Assembly (NCBI GenBank): GCA_000621185.1
Contig: KK211224.1
Coordinates: forward strand, 420,679-484,678
Origin: Franconibacter pulveris DSM 19144
GTDB lineage: Bacteria; Pseudomonadota; Gammaproteobacteria; Enterobacterales; Enterobacteriaceae
Direction of reading: 5' to 3'
Length of the DNA stretch: 64,000 bases
Made by a program: the position numbers and the translations under genes
Notes under the pieces: generated by a model
What the model saw: only the letters and a program-made list of their open reading frames with translations
What the model was told of the DNA's origin: nothing
Databases searched by the model: none
In this document: piece after piece, positions 30,004 through 39,841 of the stretch
Layout: each line of letters begins with the position of its first letter
Numbering within the stretch: position 1 is the stretch's first letter

Positions 30004-31251
30004 ATGTCTGGTTCCAGTAAATCTTTAAGCCGTCGTCAGCTGTTGCAGGGGACGGGCGCCATGTGGTTATTAAGCGTCAGCCAGATTGGTTTCGCCGCGT
30101 CAAGCCAGGTGGTGGCGGTGCGCGTCTGGCCCGCCTCCGCTTATACCCGCGTTACGCTCGAATCTAACCGCGTACTGAAGTATCGCCAGTTTGCGCTGAG
30201 CAACCCTGAGCGGGTGGTAGTCGATATCGAAGGCGTACACCTCAACTCCGTGCTGAAAGGGCTTGGCAACCACATAAGCGACAACGATCCCTTTATCAAA
30301 TCCGCGCGCGTCGGGCAGTTCGACCCGAAAACGGTGCGCATGGTATTTGAACTGAAAAAGAACGTTACGCCGCACCTTTTCGCCCTTGCTCCAGTGGCGG
30401 AGTTTAAAGAGCGTCTGGTGATAGATCTCTACCCGGCGGACAGCGCCAGCGAGCAGGATCCGCTGCTGGCGTTGCTGGAAGATTACAATAAAGGCGAACT
30501 CGACCAAAAAACGCCGCAGGGTGGACCGCAGCCGGGTAAAGCGGGGCGCGACCGACCTATTGTCATCATGATTGACCCCGGGCACGGTGGGGAAGACCCC
30601 GGCGCCATCGGTAAATATAAAACGCGTGAAAAAGATGTAGTGCTGCAAATCGCAAGGCGGCTCAAGGCGCTGATTGAAAAAGAGATCAACATGAAAGCCT
30701 ATATGACGCGCAACGAGGATATCTTTATCCCGCTCAAAGTGCGTGTGGCGAAGGCGCAGAAGCAGCGCGCCGACCTGTTTGTCTCCATTCACGCCGATGC
30801 TTTTACCAGCCGGGCGGCGCGCGGCTCGTCCGTTTTTGCGCTCTCGACAAAAGGGGCCACCAGCGCCGCGGCGAAATATCTGGCGCAGACGCAGAATGCC
30901 GCCGACCTTGTGGGCGGCGTCAGCAAGAGCGGGGATGTTTATCTCGACCACACCATGTTCGATATGGTGCAGTCGCTGACCATTTCCGACAGCCTGAAGT
31001 TTGGCAAAGAGGTATTAAACCGCCTGGGCGGCGTGAATAAGCTGCATAAAAACAGCGTGGATCAGGCGGGCTTTGCGGTGCTGAAGGCGCCCGATATCCC
31101 TTCCATTCTGGTGGAAACTGCGTTTATCAGTAACGTGGAAGAAGAGAAAAAGCTGCGCACCGCGGCGTTTCAGCAAGAGGTGGCCGTTTCGATTCTGGCG
31201 GGGATTAAAGCCTATTTCGCCGATGGCGGAACGCTGGCAAGGCGCGGTTAA
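30004..31251 (+). CDS. amiC: N-acetylmuramoyl-L-alanine amidase AmiC
   Basis: 415 aa from the ATG at 30004 ([16 protein letters not shown]), preceded by GGGAG; this aligns with E. coli AmiC (417 aa). A Tat signal is visible: S-R-R-Q-L-L then a hydrophobic stretch. An AMIN domain (about 35-150) targets the septum and an Amidase_3 catalytic domain (about 190-410) includes the zinc ligands in [11 protein letters not shown] and SIHADAF. It splits septal peptidoglycan during daughter cell separation, activated by NlpD. Confidence 0.96.
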   Translation: MSGSSKSLSRRQLLQGTGAMWLLSVSQIGFAASSQVVAVRVWPASAYTRVTLESNRVLKYRQFALSNPERVVVDIEGVHLNSVLKGLGNHISDNDPFIKSARVGQFDPKTVRMVFELKKNVTPHLFALAPVAEFKERLVIDLYPADSASEQDPLLALLEDYNKGELDQKTPQGGPQPGKAGRDRPIVIMIDPGHGGEDPGAIGKYKTREKDVVLQIARRLKALIEKEINMKAYMTRNEDIFIPLKVRVAKAQKQRADLFVSIHADAFTSRAARGSSVFALSTKGATSAAAKYLAQTQNAADLVGGVSKSGDVYLDHTMFDMVQSLTISDSLKFGKEVLNRLGGVNKLHKNSVDQAGFAVLKAPDIPSILVETAFISNVEEEKKLRTAAFQQEVAVSILAGIKAYFADGGTLARRG

Positions 31252-31277
31252 CGCGCCTTTTGGCAAATTTCAGGCAT

Positions 31278-31300
31278 AAAAAAACACCCGAAAGGGTGTT
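31278..31300 (-). terminator. Terminator of the tRNA-fMet operon
   Basis: On the minus strand AACACCC-TTTC-GGGTGTT followed by TTTTTT, beginning 12 nt past the 3' end of the second tRNA. It may also stop amiC transcripts weakly on the plus strand. Confidence 0.85.
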
Positions 31301-31311
31301 CATTTTATTGT

Positions 31312-31388
<77 letters not shown>

Positions 31389-31428
31389 TCCGTCATACTT
31401 CTTCACATTGTCGCGCACGGCGCGTTAT

Positions 31429-31505
<77 letters not shown>

Positions 31506-31518
31506 TCCGTGGAAGCGC

Positions 31519-31546
31519 ACTATACTCTGCTGACATCTCGATGCAA
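31519..31546 (-). promoter_or_regulatory. Promoter of the tRNA-fMet operon
   Basis: Minus strand TTGCAT, 16 nt, TATAGT, then a GC-rich GCGC discriminator typical of stringently controlled stable-RNA promoters, about 14 nt before the first tRNA. Confidence 0.75.
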
Positions 31547-31708
31547 CCTTTTTTTAAAACAAACCGCTATTCGTCCGCCCTGTTGCTGAAATATCCCGCC
31601 ATCTGTTTATTTTTTATCCTTATTTGATTCTACTTAAGGCGAATCCGTTTCATTGACCCCGCGTGTTTGCTATCTTCGCCTGCGGAAAGCGGTAACCTGG
31701 AGAGAGTA

Positions 31709-32806
31709 ATGAAAGGGCGTCTGGCAAGATATCTGGCGACAGGAGCGATGGTGGCTATCCTCGCGGCCTGTTCCTCTAAACCGACCGATCGCGGTCAACA
31801 ATATAAAGATGGCAAATTTCATCAGCCGTTCTCGCTGGTAAACCAGCCGGATGCCGTGGGCGCGCCCATCAACGCGGGCGATTTTTCCCAGCAGGTCAGC
31901 GAAATTCGTAACGCCTCGCCGCGCTTATACGGCAGTCAGAGCAGCGTTTATAACGCCGTGCAAGAGTGGCTGCGCTCAGGCGGCGACACCCGCACGCTGC
32001 GCCAGTTCGGCATTGACGCCTGGCAGATGGAAGGGGCGGATAATTACGGTAACGTGCAGTTCACGGGCTATTACACCCCGGTCGTGCAGGCGCGCTACAC
32101 CCGTCAGGGCGAATTCCAGTACCCGATTTACCGCATGCCGCCCAAGCGCGGCCGTCTGCCTTCCCGCGCCGAGATTTACGCGGGGGCGCTGAGTGAAAAC
32201 TACGTGCTGGCTTACAGCAACTCCCTGATGGATAACTTCATTATGGACGTGCAGGGCAGCGGCTATATCGACTTCGGCGATGGTCGTCCGCTCAATTTCT
32301 TCGCCTATGCAGGTAAAAACGGCCACGCCTACCGCAGCATCGGCAAGGTGCTTATTGACCGCGGCGAAGTGAAAAAAGAGGATATGTCGATGCAGGCGAT
32401 CCGCCAATGGGGCGAAACCCACAGCGAAGCGGAAGTGCGTGAACTGCTGGAGCAAAACCCCTCTTTCGTCTTCTTTAAACCGCAGTCTTACGCGCCGGTA
32501 AAAGGGGCGAGCGCGGTGCCGTTGATAGGCCGCGCTTCGGTCGCTTCCGACCGTTCGATTATCCCGGCGGGCACCACGCTGCTTGCAGAAGTGCCGTTGC
32601 TGGACAACAACGGCAAGTTCAACGGACAATATGAGCTGCGCCTGATGGTGGCGCTGGATGTCGGCGGCGCTATTAAAGGTCAGCACTTCGATATTTATCA
32701 GGGTATCGGCCCCGACGCGGGACACCGCGCGGGATGGTATAATCACTATGGTCGCGTATGGGTGCTGAAATCGGCGCCTGGTGCGGGCAACGTCTTCAGC
32801 GGTTAA
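31709..32806 (+). CDS. mltA: Membrane-bound lytic murein transglycosylase A
   Basis: 365 aa from the ATG at 31709 (MKGRLARYLATG), matching E. coli MltA length and giving a lipobox LAAC with Cys21; GGAGAGAG lies just upstream. The 3D-domain segment with the catalytic Asp is in DVGGAIKGQHFDIYQG near residues 315-330. It cleaves peptidoglycan glycan strands to 1,6-anhydro ends from the outer membrane. Monocistronic, divergent from the tRNA operon. Confidence 0.96.
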   Translation: MKGRLARYLATGAMVAILAACSSKPTDRGQQYKDGKFHQPFSLVNQPDAVGAPINAGDFSQQVSEIRNASPRLYGSQSSVYNAVQEWLRSGGDTRTLRQFGIDAWQMEGADNYGNVQFTGYYTPVVQARYTRQGEFQYPIYRMPPKRGRLPSRAEIYAGALSENYVLAYSNSLMDNFIMDVQGSGYIDFGDGRPLNFFAYAGKNGHAYRSIGKVLIDRGEVKKEDMSMQAIRQWGETHSEAEVRELLEQNPSFVFFKPQSYAPVKGASAVPLIGRASVASDRSIIPAGTTLLAEVPLLDNNGKFNGQYELRLMVALDVGGAIKGQHFDIYQGIGPDAGHRAGWYNHYGRVWVLKSAPGAGNVFSG

Positions 32807-32863
32807 TCCCTGCCTTTCGCGGGCGGTTCAGCCGCCCGCTCATTCGTATTACCCGAGGTTATC

Positions 32864-33673
32864 ATGGCAGTCGTTCTTACTGATGCCTGGCGAAGCCGTT
32901 TTGGCGGCACCGCCCGTTTATATGGCGAAACCGCGCTTGAGCTTTTCGCCAACGCCCATTTCTGCGTCGTCGGTATCGGCGGCGTCGGCTCGTGGGCGGC
33001 GGAAGCGCTGGCCCGCACCGGCATTGGCGCCATTACGCTTATCGACATGGATGACGTCTGTATTACCAATACCAACCGGCAAATCCATGCGCTGCGCGAC
33101 AACGTGGGGCTGGCGAAAGCGGAAGTCATGGCGGAGCGTATCCGGCAGATTAACCCGGAATGTCGGGTCACGGTGGTGGATGATTTCATCACGGCCGACA
33201 ACGTTGCGCAGCACCTGAACCAGGACTTCACCTACGTTATCGACGCCATCGACAGCGTGCGGCCTAAAGCGGCGCTTATCGCATTCTGCCGGCGTAATAA
33301 AATTCCGCTGGTAACCACCGGCGGCGCGGGCGGGCAGATTGACCCGACGCAGATTCAGGTGACGGATCTGGCGAAAACCATTCAGGATCCGCTGGCGGCG
33401 AAGCTGCGCGAACGGCTGAAAAGCGACTTTGGCGTGGTGAAAAACAGCAAAGGCAAGCTTGGCGTCGACTGCGTTTTTTCCACCGAAGCGCTGGTCTACC
33501 CGCAGGCGGACGGCACGGTGTGCGCCATGAAAAGCACGGCCGAAGGGCCGAAGCGGATGGATTGCGCCTCTGGTTTCGGCGCGGCGACGATGGTAACCGC
33601 CACGTTTGGCTTTGTGGCGGTCTCGCATGCGCTGAAAAAAATGATGGCGAAAGCGGCGCGCGAGGCGCGGTAA
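32864..33673 (+). CDS. tcdA: tRNA threonylcarbamoyladenosine dehydratase TcdA (CsdL)
   Basis: 269 aa E1-like ATP-dependent enzyme. The nucleotide-binding GIGGVGSWAAEALARTGIG (about 37-55) and IDMDDVCITNTNRQ (about 60-75) are visible. It cyclises t6A37 to ct6A in ANN-decoding tRNAs, helped by CsdA-CsdE. It converges on csdE with no intergenic base, so partners of one pathway share a tail-to-tail junction. Confidence 0.96.
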   Translation: MAVVLTDAWRSRFGGTARLYGETALELFANAHFCVVGIGGVGSWAAEALARTGIGAITLIDMDDVCITNTNRQIHALRDNVGLAKAEVMAERIRQINPECRVTVVDDFITADNVAQHLNQDFTYVIDAIDSVRPKAALIAFCRRNKIPLVTTGGAGGQIDPTQIQVTDLAKTIQDPLAAKLRERLKSDFGVVKNSKGKLGVDCVFSTEALVYPQADGTVCAMKSTAEGPKRMDCASGFGAATMVTATFGFVAVSHALKKMMAKAAREAR

Positions 33674-34117
33674 TTACCCTGCGCGAGCCGCCTGCTTCAC
33701 CGCTTCGGCCAGCGCGGTTAACCCCTGATTGCGCGACGCGCTAAGCTGCGCGCGCAGTCCCAGTTCGTCGAAGAGCGCTAGCGGGTCGTGCGCCAGCAAC
33801 GCTTGCGGCGCTTTCCCTTCTACCGCCACCAGCAGCACCGCCAGCAGACCGCGCACAATGCGCCCTTCGCTGTCGCCGTAAAAGTGCAGCGTCCCGTCTG
33901 GCTGGCGGCTGTGGCCAAGCCAGACGCGGTTTTCGCAGCCTGGTATTTCAATCTCTTCGCGCTTTAGATCTTCCGGCAGGGCAGGCAACTGCTTGCCAAG
34001 CAGGATGAGCTGACGATATTTGTCTTCCCACTGCGTGAGCGGGCCAAAAGTTTGCCGCAGCGTGTCGGCGGTAATGGAAACGCCGAACGGATGCCCGGCA
34101 AGGTAACCTGTTGTCAT
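33674..34117 (-). CDS. csdE: Cysteine desulfurase sulfur acceptor CsdE
   Basis: 147 aa, same as E. coli. SufE-like fold with the acceptor C61 in [14 protein letters not shown]. It takes persulfide sulfur from CsdA. Its ATG directly abuts the csdA stop (TAGATG), so translation is coupled. Confidence 0.96.
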   Translation of the reverse strand: MTTGYLAGHPFGVSITADTLRQTFGPLTQWEDKYRQLILLGKQLPALPEDLKREEIEIPGCENRVWLGHSRQPDGTLHFYGDSEGRIVRGLLAVLLVAVEGKAPQALLAHDPLALFDELGLRAQLSASRNQGLTALAEAVKQAARAG

Positions 34118-35323
34118 CTAGTCCACCAGAATAGTCAGTGCGCGGTCTACCGCGGCAATCAGCGCTTCGACATCGCCCTGGGTGTTATAAGGCGCGAACG
34201 AGGCGCGCAGCGTGCCGCTGACCCCCAGCGCCGCCAGCAAAGGCTGAGCGCAGTGCTGGCCCGCACGCAGCGCGATGCCATATTCAGCAAGCAGCGTCAC
34301 CATGTCGCTGTGGTGTACGCCTGCAAAATCGAAGGCGAGCAGGCTCGAATCCTGACAGCGGAAAGAACGAAAACCCGGGCGCTTTGACAGCTCCGCTTCA
34401 GCAAGCGTGGCAAGCCCGCGGCTGTAGCTTTCCGCTTTCAACAAGTCTATGTCGCCAAGCCACTCCAGCGCCGCGCTCAGGCCAATCACGCCCGCCACGT
34501 TAGGCGTGCCCGCCTCAAAACGGTAAGGCACCGGCTGGGTTTTGAAACCGTCGAACGAGACGTGGGTGATCATTTTGCCGCCGCCGAGCCACGGCGACAT
34601 CGCCTCCAGCAGCTCGCCTTTGCCGTAAAGTACGCCGATGCCGGTCGGCCCGTATAATTTATGGCCGGAAAAGGCGTAAAAATCGATATCCAGCGCCTGA
34701 ACGTCCGGCGGGCAGTGCACCACGCCTTGAGCGCCATCCACCACGACCACGGCCCCCGCCTGATGCGCAAGCGTGATGGCGCGCGCAAGGTCCGGGCAAC
34801 CGCCGGTCACGTTCGACATCTGTCCCAGCGCCAGAATACGGGTTCGCTCGTTGAGTAAGTCAGGAAGCTTTGCGAGATTGGGCAGGCGATCGGCGCCGAC
34901 AGGCAGCTTCACCACCCGCGCGCCGGTTTGTTCCGCCACCATCAGCCAGGGGACGAGATTGGCGTGATGCTCCGCTTCGCTGACGATGATTTCGTCATCC
35001 GCTTTCAGCCGCGGGCGTGCATAGCACTGCGCGACGAGGTTCAGCGCTTCGGTCGCGCCTTTGGTCCAGATGATGTTTTTGCTGTCCGGCGCGTTAAGCC
35101 ACCGCGCCACCGCTTCGCGGGCTGCTTCATAGCGCGCCGTTAAACGCTGCGCTTCGGCGAACTGGCTGCGATGCACGTTGCCTGCGCTCAGGCTGTAAAA
35201 CTGCTGCGTCGCTTCAATCACCACCTGCGGTTTTAAGGCGGTGGCGGCGCTGTCGAGATAGACGCCCGCGTCGGCCAGCGCCGGGAACTGCCCGCGAAAA
35301 CGGGCGGGATTAAATGCTGTCAT
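34118..35323 (-). CDS. csdA: Cysteine desulfurase CsdA
   Basis: 401 aa, same as E. coli. Fold type I aminotransferase with the PLP lysine in DFYAFSGHKLYGPTG and the catalytic C358 in GQHCAQPLL. It mobilises sulfur from cysteine or cysteine sulfinate for CsdE and supports TcdA-dependent tRNA modification. First gene of csdA-csdE. Confidence 0.96.
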   Translation of the reverse strand: MTAFNPARFRGQFPALADAGVYLDSAATALKPQVVIEATQQFYSLSAGNVHRSQFAEAQRLTARYEAAREAVARWLNAPDSKNIIWTKGATEALNLVAQCYARPRLKADDEIIVSEAEHHANLVPWLMVAEQTGARVVKLPVGADRLPNLAKLPDLLNERTRILALGQMSNVTGGCPDLARAITLAHQAGAVVVVDGAQGVVHCPPDVQALDIDFYAFSGHKLYGPTGIGVLYGKGELLEAMSPWLGGGKMITHVSFDGFKTQPVPYRFEAGTPNVAGVIGLSAALEWLGDIDLLKAESYSRGLATLAEAELSKRPGFRSFRCQDSSLLAFDFAGVHHSDMVTLLAEYGIALRAGQHCAQPLLAALGVSGTLRASFAPYNTQGDVEALIAAVDRALTILVD

Positions 35324-35514
35324 AATGCTCCTCGTGATAGCGCTCGATCGTCGCGCATTTATCGCGTCAGGACAAGGGAGTTCATAACCATCGGATTAGT
35401 CTGTTTATTCTGGCAAAACGGGGAGGGAGGGTTATGCTGAATAATGTTAGGTGAACATTTAAGCCTGTCAGCAGAAGAAGTTTACATAGCATTAAACTCT
35501 ACAAGGAGAAGAAT

Positions 35515-35742
35515 ATGAAAAAGACAGCCGCTGTAGTATCTGCTTGTATTATGGCCTTCGCTCTGAGTGCTTGTTCTGGCCCTAACTACGTAATGCACAC
35601 CAACGATGGCCGCTCTATCGTCTCTGACGGCAAACCGAAGACTGACGATGACACCGGTATGATTAAGTATAAAGACGCCAACGGCAACCAGCAGCAGATC
35701 AACCGCTCTGACGTGAAAGAGATGGTGGCGCTGGAGAAATAA
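35515..35742 (+). CDS. ygdI: Small lipoprotein YgdI (DUF903)
   Basis: 75 aa, same as E. coli. The ATG follows AAGGAGAAGAAT. A lipoprotein signal ends LSAC with Cys20; the DUF903 core (YVMHTNDGRSIVSDGKP, DDDTGMIKYKD) parallels YgdR at 7564-7782. Function unknown. It shares its 3' hairpin with convergent gcvB. Confidence 0.95.
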   Translation: MKKTAAVVSACIMAFALSACSGPNYVMHTNDGRSIVSDGKPKTDDDTGMIKYKDANGNQQQINRSDVKEMVALEK

Positions 35743-35752
35743 GCGAGCAGGC

Positions 35753-35956
35753 AAAAAAAAGCACCGCAATTCGCGGTGCTACATTAATCACTATGGACAG
35801 ACAGGGTAAATGTACAGGAAGTGAAATAGGGTAGCTTTGCTACCATGGTCTGAATAGCAGACCAAATGCAAACACAACAACACAACATCACAACCGTAAG
35901 CCAAAAGTCCCTCAGAACGCTCATCCCGAAAAACTTTTCGTTCCGGCTCAGGAAGT
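35753..35956 (-). ncRNA. gcvB: GcvB small RNA
   Basis: 204 nt (E. coli about 206). The 5' end ACTTCCTGAGCCGGAACG at 35956, the GU-rich R1 seed (minus strand TTGTGATGTTGTGTTGTTGTG at about 35867-35888), the GGTCTGCTATTCAGACC hairpin and the terminator GCACCGCGAATTGCGGTGC plus T tract (35753-35780) all match E. coli GcvB. It uses Hfq to repress many amino acid and peptide transporters in rich medium. A TATAGT -10 lies at 35963-35968. It is divergent from gcvA, whose product activates it. Confidence 0.96.
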
Positions 35957-36084
35957 GGCGCCACTATAGGTATTTGCTGGTGCAACCTCAACGGACAATT
36001 TATAATGCCTCAGATAAAAAAAACTAATAGGTGACGTCCTGTCATCCTTTTTGTTAATGAGCGTTAACACGAAACCCGACAACC

Positions 36085-37002
36085 ATGTCCAAGCGATTAC
36101 CCCCGTTGAACGCATTACGCGTTTTTGACGCCGCCGCGCGCCATTTAAGCTTTACCAAAGCCGCTGATGAACTCTTTGTTACCCAGGCGGCGGTCAGCCA
36201 TCAGATTAAGTCGCTTGAGGATTTCCTGGGGCTGAAGCTTTTTCGGCGGCGCAACCGCTCGCTGCTGCTTACCGAAGAGGGGCAAAGCTACTTTCTCGAT
36301 ATTAAAGAGATTTTCTCTCAGCTTACCGAAGCGACACGCAAGCTACAGGCCCGCAGCGCCAAAGGCGCGCTGACGGTGAGCCTGCTGCCAAGCTTCGCCA
36401 TACACTGGCTGGTGCCACGGCTTTCCAGCTTTAACTCCGCTTATCCGGGCATTGATGTGCGTATCCAGGCGGTGGACCGCGAAGAAGATAAGCTGGCGGA
36501 TGATGTCGACGTGGCGATTTTTTACGGTCGCGGCAACTGGCCTGGGCTGAGGGTAGAAAAGCTCTATGCCGAATATTTGCTGCCGGTCTGTTCTCCGCTG
36601 CTGCTCACCGGCGATAAGCCTTTGAAAACGCCGCAAGATCTGGAAAAGCACACGCTGCTGCACGACGCCTCTCGTCGCGACTGGCAAACTTATACGCGTC
36701 AGCTTGGTCTTAACCATATTAACGTGCAGCAAGGGCCGATTTTCAGCCACAGCGCCATGGTGCTGCAGGCGGCTATTCATGGCCAGGGCATTGCGCTTGC
36801 TAATAATGTTATGGCGCAATCAGAGATTGAGGCGGGCCGCCTGGTTTGCCCGTTTAACGATGTGCTGGTCAGTAAGAACGCGTTTTATCTGGTTTGTCAT
36901 GACAGTCAGGCAGAACTGGGTAAAATAGCGGCCTTTCGTCAGTGGATTCTTTCGAAAGCGGCCAGCGAGCAGGAAAAATTTCGTTTTCGCTACGAGCAAT
37001 AA
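36085..37002 (+). CDS. gcvA: Glycine cleavage system transcriptional activator GcvA
   Basis: 305 aa LysR-type regulator, same length as E. coli and nearly identical in the HTH (NALRVFDAAARHLSFTKAADELFVTQAAVSHQIKSLE region). It activates gcvTHP and gcvB when glycine is abundant and represses gcvTHP with GcvR otherwise. It is divergent from gcvB across 128 nt, where its autoregulatory site is expected. Confidence 0.97.
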   Translation: MSKRLPPLNALRVFDAAARHLSFTKAADELFVTQAAVSHQIKSLEDFLGLKLFRRRNRSLLLTEEGQSYFLDIKEIFSQLTEATRKLQARSAKGALTVSLLPSFAIHWLVPRLSSFNSAYPGIDVRIQAVDREEDKLADDVDVAIFYGRGNWPGLRVEKLYAEYLLPVCSPLLLTGDKPLKTPQDLEKHTLLHDASRRDWQTYTRQLGLNHINVQQGPIFSHSAMVLQAAIHGQGIALANNVMAQSEIEAGRLVCPFNDVLVSKNAFYLVCHDSQAELGKIAAFRQWILSKAASEQEKFRFRYEQ

Positions 37003-37047
37003 CAACATATCGCGCGCCCCGGCGCGCCTGACTTTTAGGGTTACATT

Positions 37048-37443
37048 ATGACCAGCCGTTTTATGCTGATTTTCGCCGCGGTAAGTGGCTTTATTTTTGT
37101 GGCTCTCGGCGCTTTTGGGGCGCATGTTTTAAGCAAATCTTTAGGCGTTGTGGAGATGGGCTGGATCCAGACTGGTCTGGAATACCAGGCGTTCCACACG
37201 CTGGCTATCCTTGGTCTTGCGGTCGCGATGCAGCGCCGCATCAGCATCTGGTTTTACTGGAGCAGCGTTTTTCTCGCGCTCGGCACGGTGCTTTTCAGCG
37301 GCAGCCTCTATTGTCTGGCGCTTTCGCACCTGCGGCTTTGGGCGTTTGTCACGCCGGTAGGCGGCGTGAGTTTTCTCGCCGGTTGGGTGTTAATGTTAAT
37401 TGGCGCGGTGCGTCTGAAGCGTAAAGGTTCGGTTCATGAATAA
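37048..37443 (+). CDS. ygdD: DUF423 inner-membrane protein YgdD
   Basis: 131 aa, same as E. coli. Four hydrophobic segments with GALGAFGAH-type N-terminal motif (here [11 protein letters not shown]) and [15 protein letters not shown] typical of DUF423. Molecular function unknown. It overlaps rlmM by 8 nt and lies 45 nt past gcvA, so gcvA-ygdD-rlmM may be one transcript. Confidence 0.92.
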   Translation: MTSRFMLIFAAVSGFIFVALGAFGAHVLSKSLGVVEMGWIQTGLEYQAFHTLAILGLAVAMQRRISIWFYWSSVFLALGTVLFSGSLYCLALSHLRLWAFVTPVGGVSFLAGWVLMLIGAVRLKRKGSVHE

Positions 37444-38536
37444 GGTCATTTTGTACTGCCGCCAGGGTTTTGAGAAAGAGTGCGCGGCGGAGATAACCGA
37501 CAAAGCGGCGCAGCGTGGCGTCTACGGTTTCGCCCGCGTGAAAGAGCAGTCCGGCTATGTGGTGTTTGAGTGCTACCAGCCGCAAGAAGCGGACAAGCTG
37601 GGACGCGAATTGCCGTTCAGCTCGCTGATTTTTGCGCGCCAGATGATAGTGGCGGGCGAGTTGTTAACCGATTTGCCGCCGGAAGACCGCGTCACGCCGA
37701 TTGTCGGCATGCTGCAGGGCGTGGTGGAAAAGGGCGGTGAACTGCGCGTGGAAGTGGCGGATACCAACGAAAGCAAAGAACTGATGAAGTTCTGCCGCAA
37801 GTTCACGGTGCCGCTGCGTGCGGCGCTGCGTGAGGCGAAGATCCTCGCCAGCTATGAAACACCGAAGCGACCAGTGGTGCATGTCTTCTTTATTGCGCCA
37901 GGCTGCTGTTATACCGGCTATTCGTATTCAGACAACAACTCGCCTTTCTATATGGGCATTCCGCGGCTGAAGTTTCCGGCTGACGCGCCGAGCCGCTCAA
38001 CGCTCAAGCTGGAAGAGGCGTTTCACGTTTTCATCCCGGCTGATGAGTGGGACGAACGGCTGGCAAACGGGATGTATGCTGTAGACCTCGGCGCCTGTCC
38101 GGGCGGCTGGACCTATCAGCTGGTAAAACGCAACATGTGGGTTTCTTCGGTGGATAACGGTCCGATGGCGCAGAGCCTGATGGATACTGGACAAGTCACC
38201 TGGCTGCGCGAAGACGGCTTTAAATATCGCCCGAACCGCAACAACATCTCCTGGATGGTGTGCGATATGGTGGAGAAGCCTGCGAAGGTGGCGGCGCTGA
38301 TGGCGCAGTGGCTGGTCAACGGCTGGTGCCGTGAAACCATTTTCAACCTGAAGCTGCCGATGAAAAAGCGTTATGAAGAGGTTTCGCAGAATATCGCTTT
38401 TATTCGCGAGCAGCTGGAAGCAAACGGCATTAACGCTGAAATTCAGGCGCGCCAGCTCTACCATGACCGTGAAGAAGTTACCGTGCATGTCCGCCGCTGG
38501 TGGGCCGCGGTGGGCGGGCGTCGCGACGAGCGGTAA
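37436..38536 (+). CDS. rlmM: 23S rRNA 2'-O-ribose C2498 methyltransferase RlmM
   Basis: 366 aa, same as E. coli. N-terminal THUMP-type RNA-binding domain; C-terminal Rossmann methyltransferase with SAM loop [13 protein letters not shown] (about 222-234), DNGPM and the catalytic K-D-K-E tetrad region [10 protein letters not shown]. It methylates C2498 of 23S rRNA before 50S assembly. The start overlaps the end of ygdD. Confidence 0.96.
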   Translation: MNKVILYCRQGFEKECAAEITDKAAQRGVYGFARVKEQSGYVVFECYQPQEADKLGRELPFSSLIFARQMIVAGELLTDLPPEDRVTPIVGMLQGVVEKGGELRVEVADTNESKELMKFCRKFTVPLRAALREAKILASYETPKRPVVHVFFIAPGCCYTGYSYSDNNSPFYMGIPRLKFPADAPSRSTLKLEEAFHVFIPADEWDERLANGMYAVDLGACPGGWTYQLVKRNMWVSSVDNGPMAQSLMDTGQVTWLREDGFKYRPNRNNISWMVCDMVEKPAKVAALMAQWLVNGWCRETIFNLKLPMKKRYEEVSQNIAFIREQLEANGINAEIQARQLYHDREEVTVHVRRWWAAVGGRRDER

Positions 38537-38572
38537 GCCGTTAACCTGCAAAAGTGAAATGTGACGATGAGA

Positions 38573-38603
38573 GGCGGATAAGCGTAGCGTATCCGCCTTT
38601 TTT
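38573..38603 (+). terminator. Terminator / REP-like hairpin after rlmM
   Basis: GGCGGATA-AGCGTAGCG-TATCCGCC followed by TTTTTTTA. It works as an intrinsic terminator, and the GGCGGATAAGCG... form is also typical of enterobacterial REP units. Confidence 0.8.
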
Positions 38604-38957
38604 ATACGCCCAGCGTGCGAAGCTGCGTATGCAGAAGTGAGAAGACATTACGTTCGCCGACGCGTGAGTGCTTTACGTCACTTTTCTCACGCGAACGCGT
38701 TCAGGAGACTCGTCGCCCTCTTAACAACCCCGCCTCCCGGCGGACAATCGCCCCTACGGGAAGACCTTATCTTTTTGCCGCTGGCTTCGGGTCAGGCATG
38801 TCCCTCGGGCGCGACCCCGCCACCGTAAAAAGCTGAGGCGATTTTCGTCTCTCCGTCACCGGTCGTTTCTTTATAAATTTTATAAGCGTCACGCCGCCCC
38901 GAATGGCCGTTTATGGCATTCACAATGCGTGCGGAGAGCGGCGTACCGCTGGCCGCT
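38604..38957. other. Unassigned structured spacer between rlmM and xni
   Basis: About 350 nt without a credible gene. A strong hairpin CGCGTGAG (38661-38668) / CTCACGCG (38686-38693) lies at one end. Further along are GGGTC...GACCC pairings around 38788-38818 and GC-rich short inverted repeats. The only open frames are 63-73 codons and low in coding character. It looks like a non-coding RNA or a dispersed repeat rather than coding sequence; no second copy occurs in this window. Confidence 0.45.
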
Positions 38958-39713
38958 TTATCTGCCCGCCAGTCTCAACTGCTGCAGGTTGCCGTCCAGC
39001 TGTAAATCCGTTTTGAGCCGCGCGACATCGCGGCAGATAAAGGCGCTCTCTTTATGCTCCGCCAGCTTCTTGCGCCATTTCTCCGGTGCGTCGTCGAGCT
39101 GTGCATAGAGCGTGTCCAGACTGCCGAACTGGATAATCAACTGCGTCGCACTTTTGGGGCCAATGCCCGCCACGCCTGGAATTTTGCTGCTGCTGATGCC
39201 GGCAAGGCCCCAGAAATCAGGCAACTGCTGCGGCGCTACGCCAAACTCTGCGGCGATAAACGGCGCGTCCAGCCAGCGTTTCTGAAAGTAATCGCGAATG
39301 CGGATGGTGGGAGAAAGCAGCTGGCAATAGCCTTTGTCGGTAGAGACAATCGTCGCCTGCTGGCCCGCCGCCGCGACTTTTACCGCCAGCGTCGCCGCAA
39401 GGTCGTCGGCTTCGTTGCCTTCGCTTACCCAGCAGGGTACGCCGTGACGGGCGAACGCCTCGCGCAGCGCGCCCATTTCCGCCTGCAGCGCTTCCGGCAT
39501 CGGCGGACGACCGGCTTTATAGTCAGGCAACAGCTGGTGCCGCCAGCCCTGGCTTCGCGCTTCATCATCAAAAACCGCCACCGCATGCGTGGGCTGGCTG
39601 TGCAAAATTAACTGGTCAAGCGCGTGCAGGCACGCTTCAACGCAGGGGGAGCCCTGCACCGCATGAATGCGCCGAATCAGGTTGAGTGCGTCGACAATTA
39701 ATAAATGAGCCAC
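38958..39713 (-). CDS. xni: Flap endonuclease Xni (ExoIX)
   Basis: 251 aa using the GTG at 39713 ([17 protein letters not shown]), which gives the E. coli length; an upstream ATG would add 13 poorly conserved residues. It has the 5'-nuclease fold of the DNA polymerase I exonuclease domain: [22 protein letters not shown] and the helix-hairpin-helix [12 protein letters not shown]-like segment (here [12 protein letters not shown]). Structure-specific flap cleavage on DNA; it keeps fewer acidic metal ligands than PolA, as in E. coli. Confidence 0.95.
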   Translation of the reverse strand: MAHLLIVDALNLIRRIHAVQGSPCVEACLHALDQLILHSQPTHAVAVFDDEARSQGWRHQLLPDYKAGRPPMPEALQAEMGALREAFARHGVPCWVSEGNEADDLAATLAVKVAAAGQQATIVSTDKGYCQLLSPTIRIRDYFQKRWLDAPFIAAEFGVAPQQLPDFWGLAGISSSKIPGVAGIGPKSATQLIIQFGSLDTLYAQLDDAPEKWRKKLAEHKESAFICRDVARLKTDLQLDGNLQQLRLAGR

Positions 39714-39804
39714 TGTCTTATCCCACTGTAAAAGATGGGCTAACCCTATCATTTCAGCAGGGTGCGGGCCAGAAAAGGGCGCAAATCAGGAAGGCGTCTC
39801 GCAA

Positions 39805-39830
39805 AAAATTCCGCCCCGGGCGGGGCGGAA
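39805..39830 (-). terminator. Terminator of sdaC-sdaB
   Basis: Minus strand TTCCGCCCC-GCC-CGGGGCGGAA followed by TTTTTT, about 12 nt past the sdaB stop. Confidence 0.88.
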
Positions 39831-39841
39831 AAGCGTGTGGT

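Noticed and set aside
38615-38836. 73-codon frame in the rlmM-xni spacer
   Set aside because: No ribosome site and low-complexity Arg/Ser-rich composition; more likely a by-product of the structured non-coding element.
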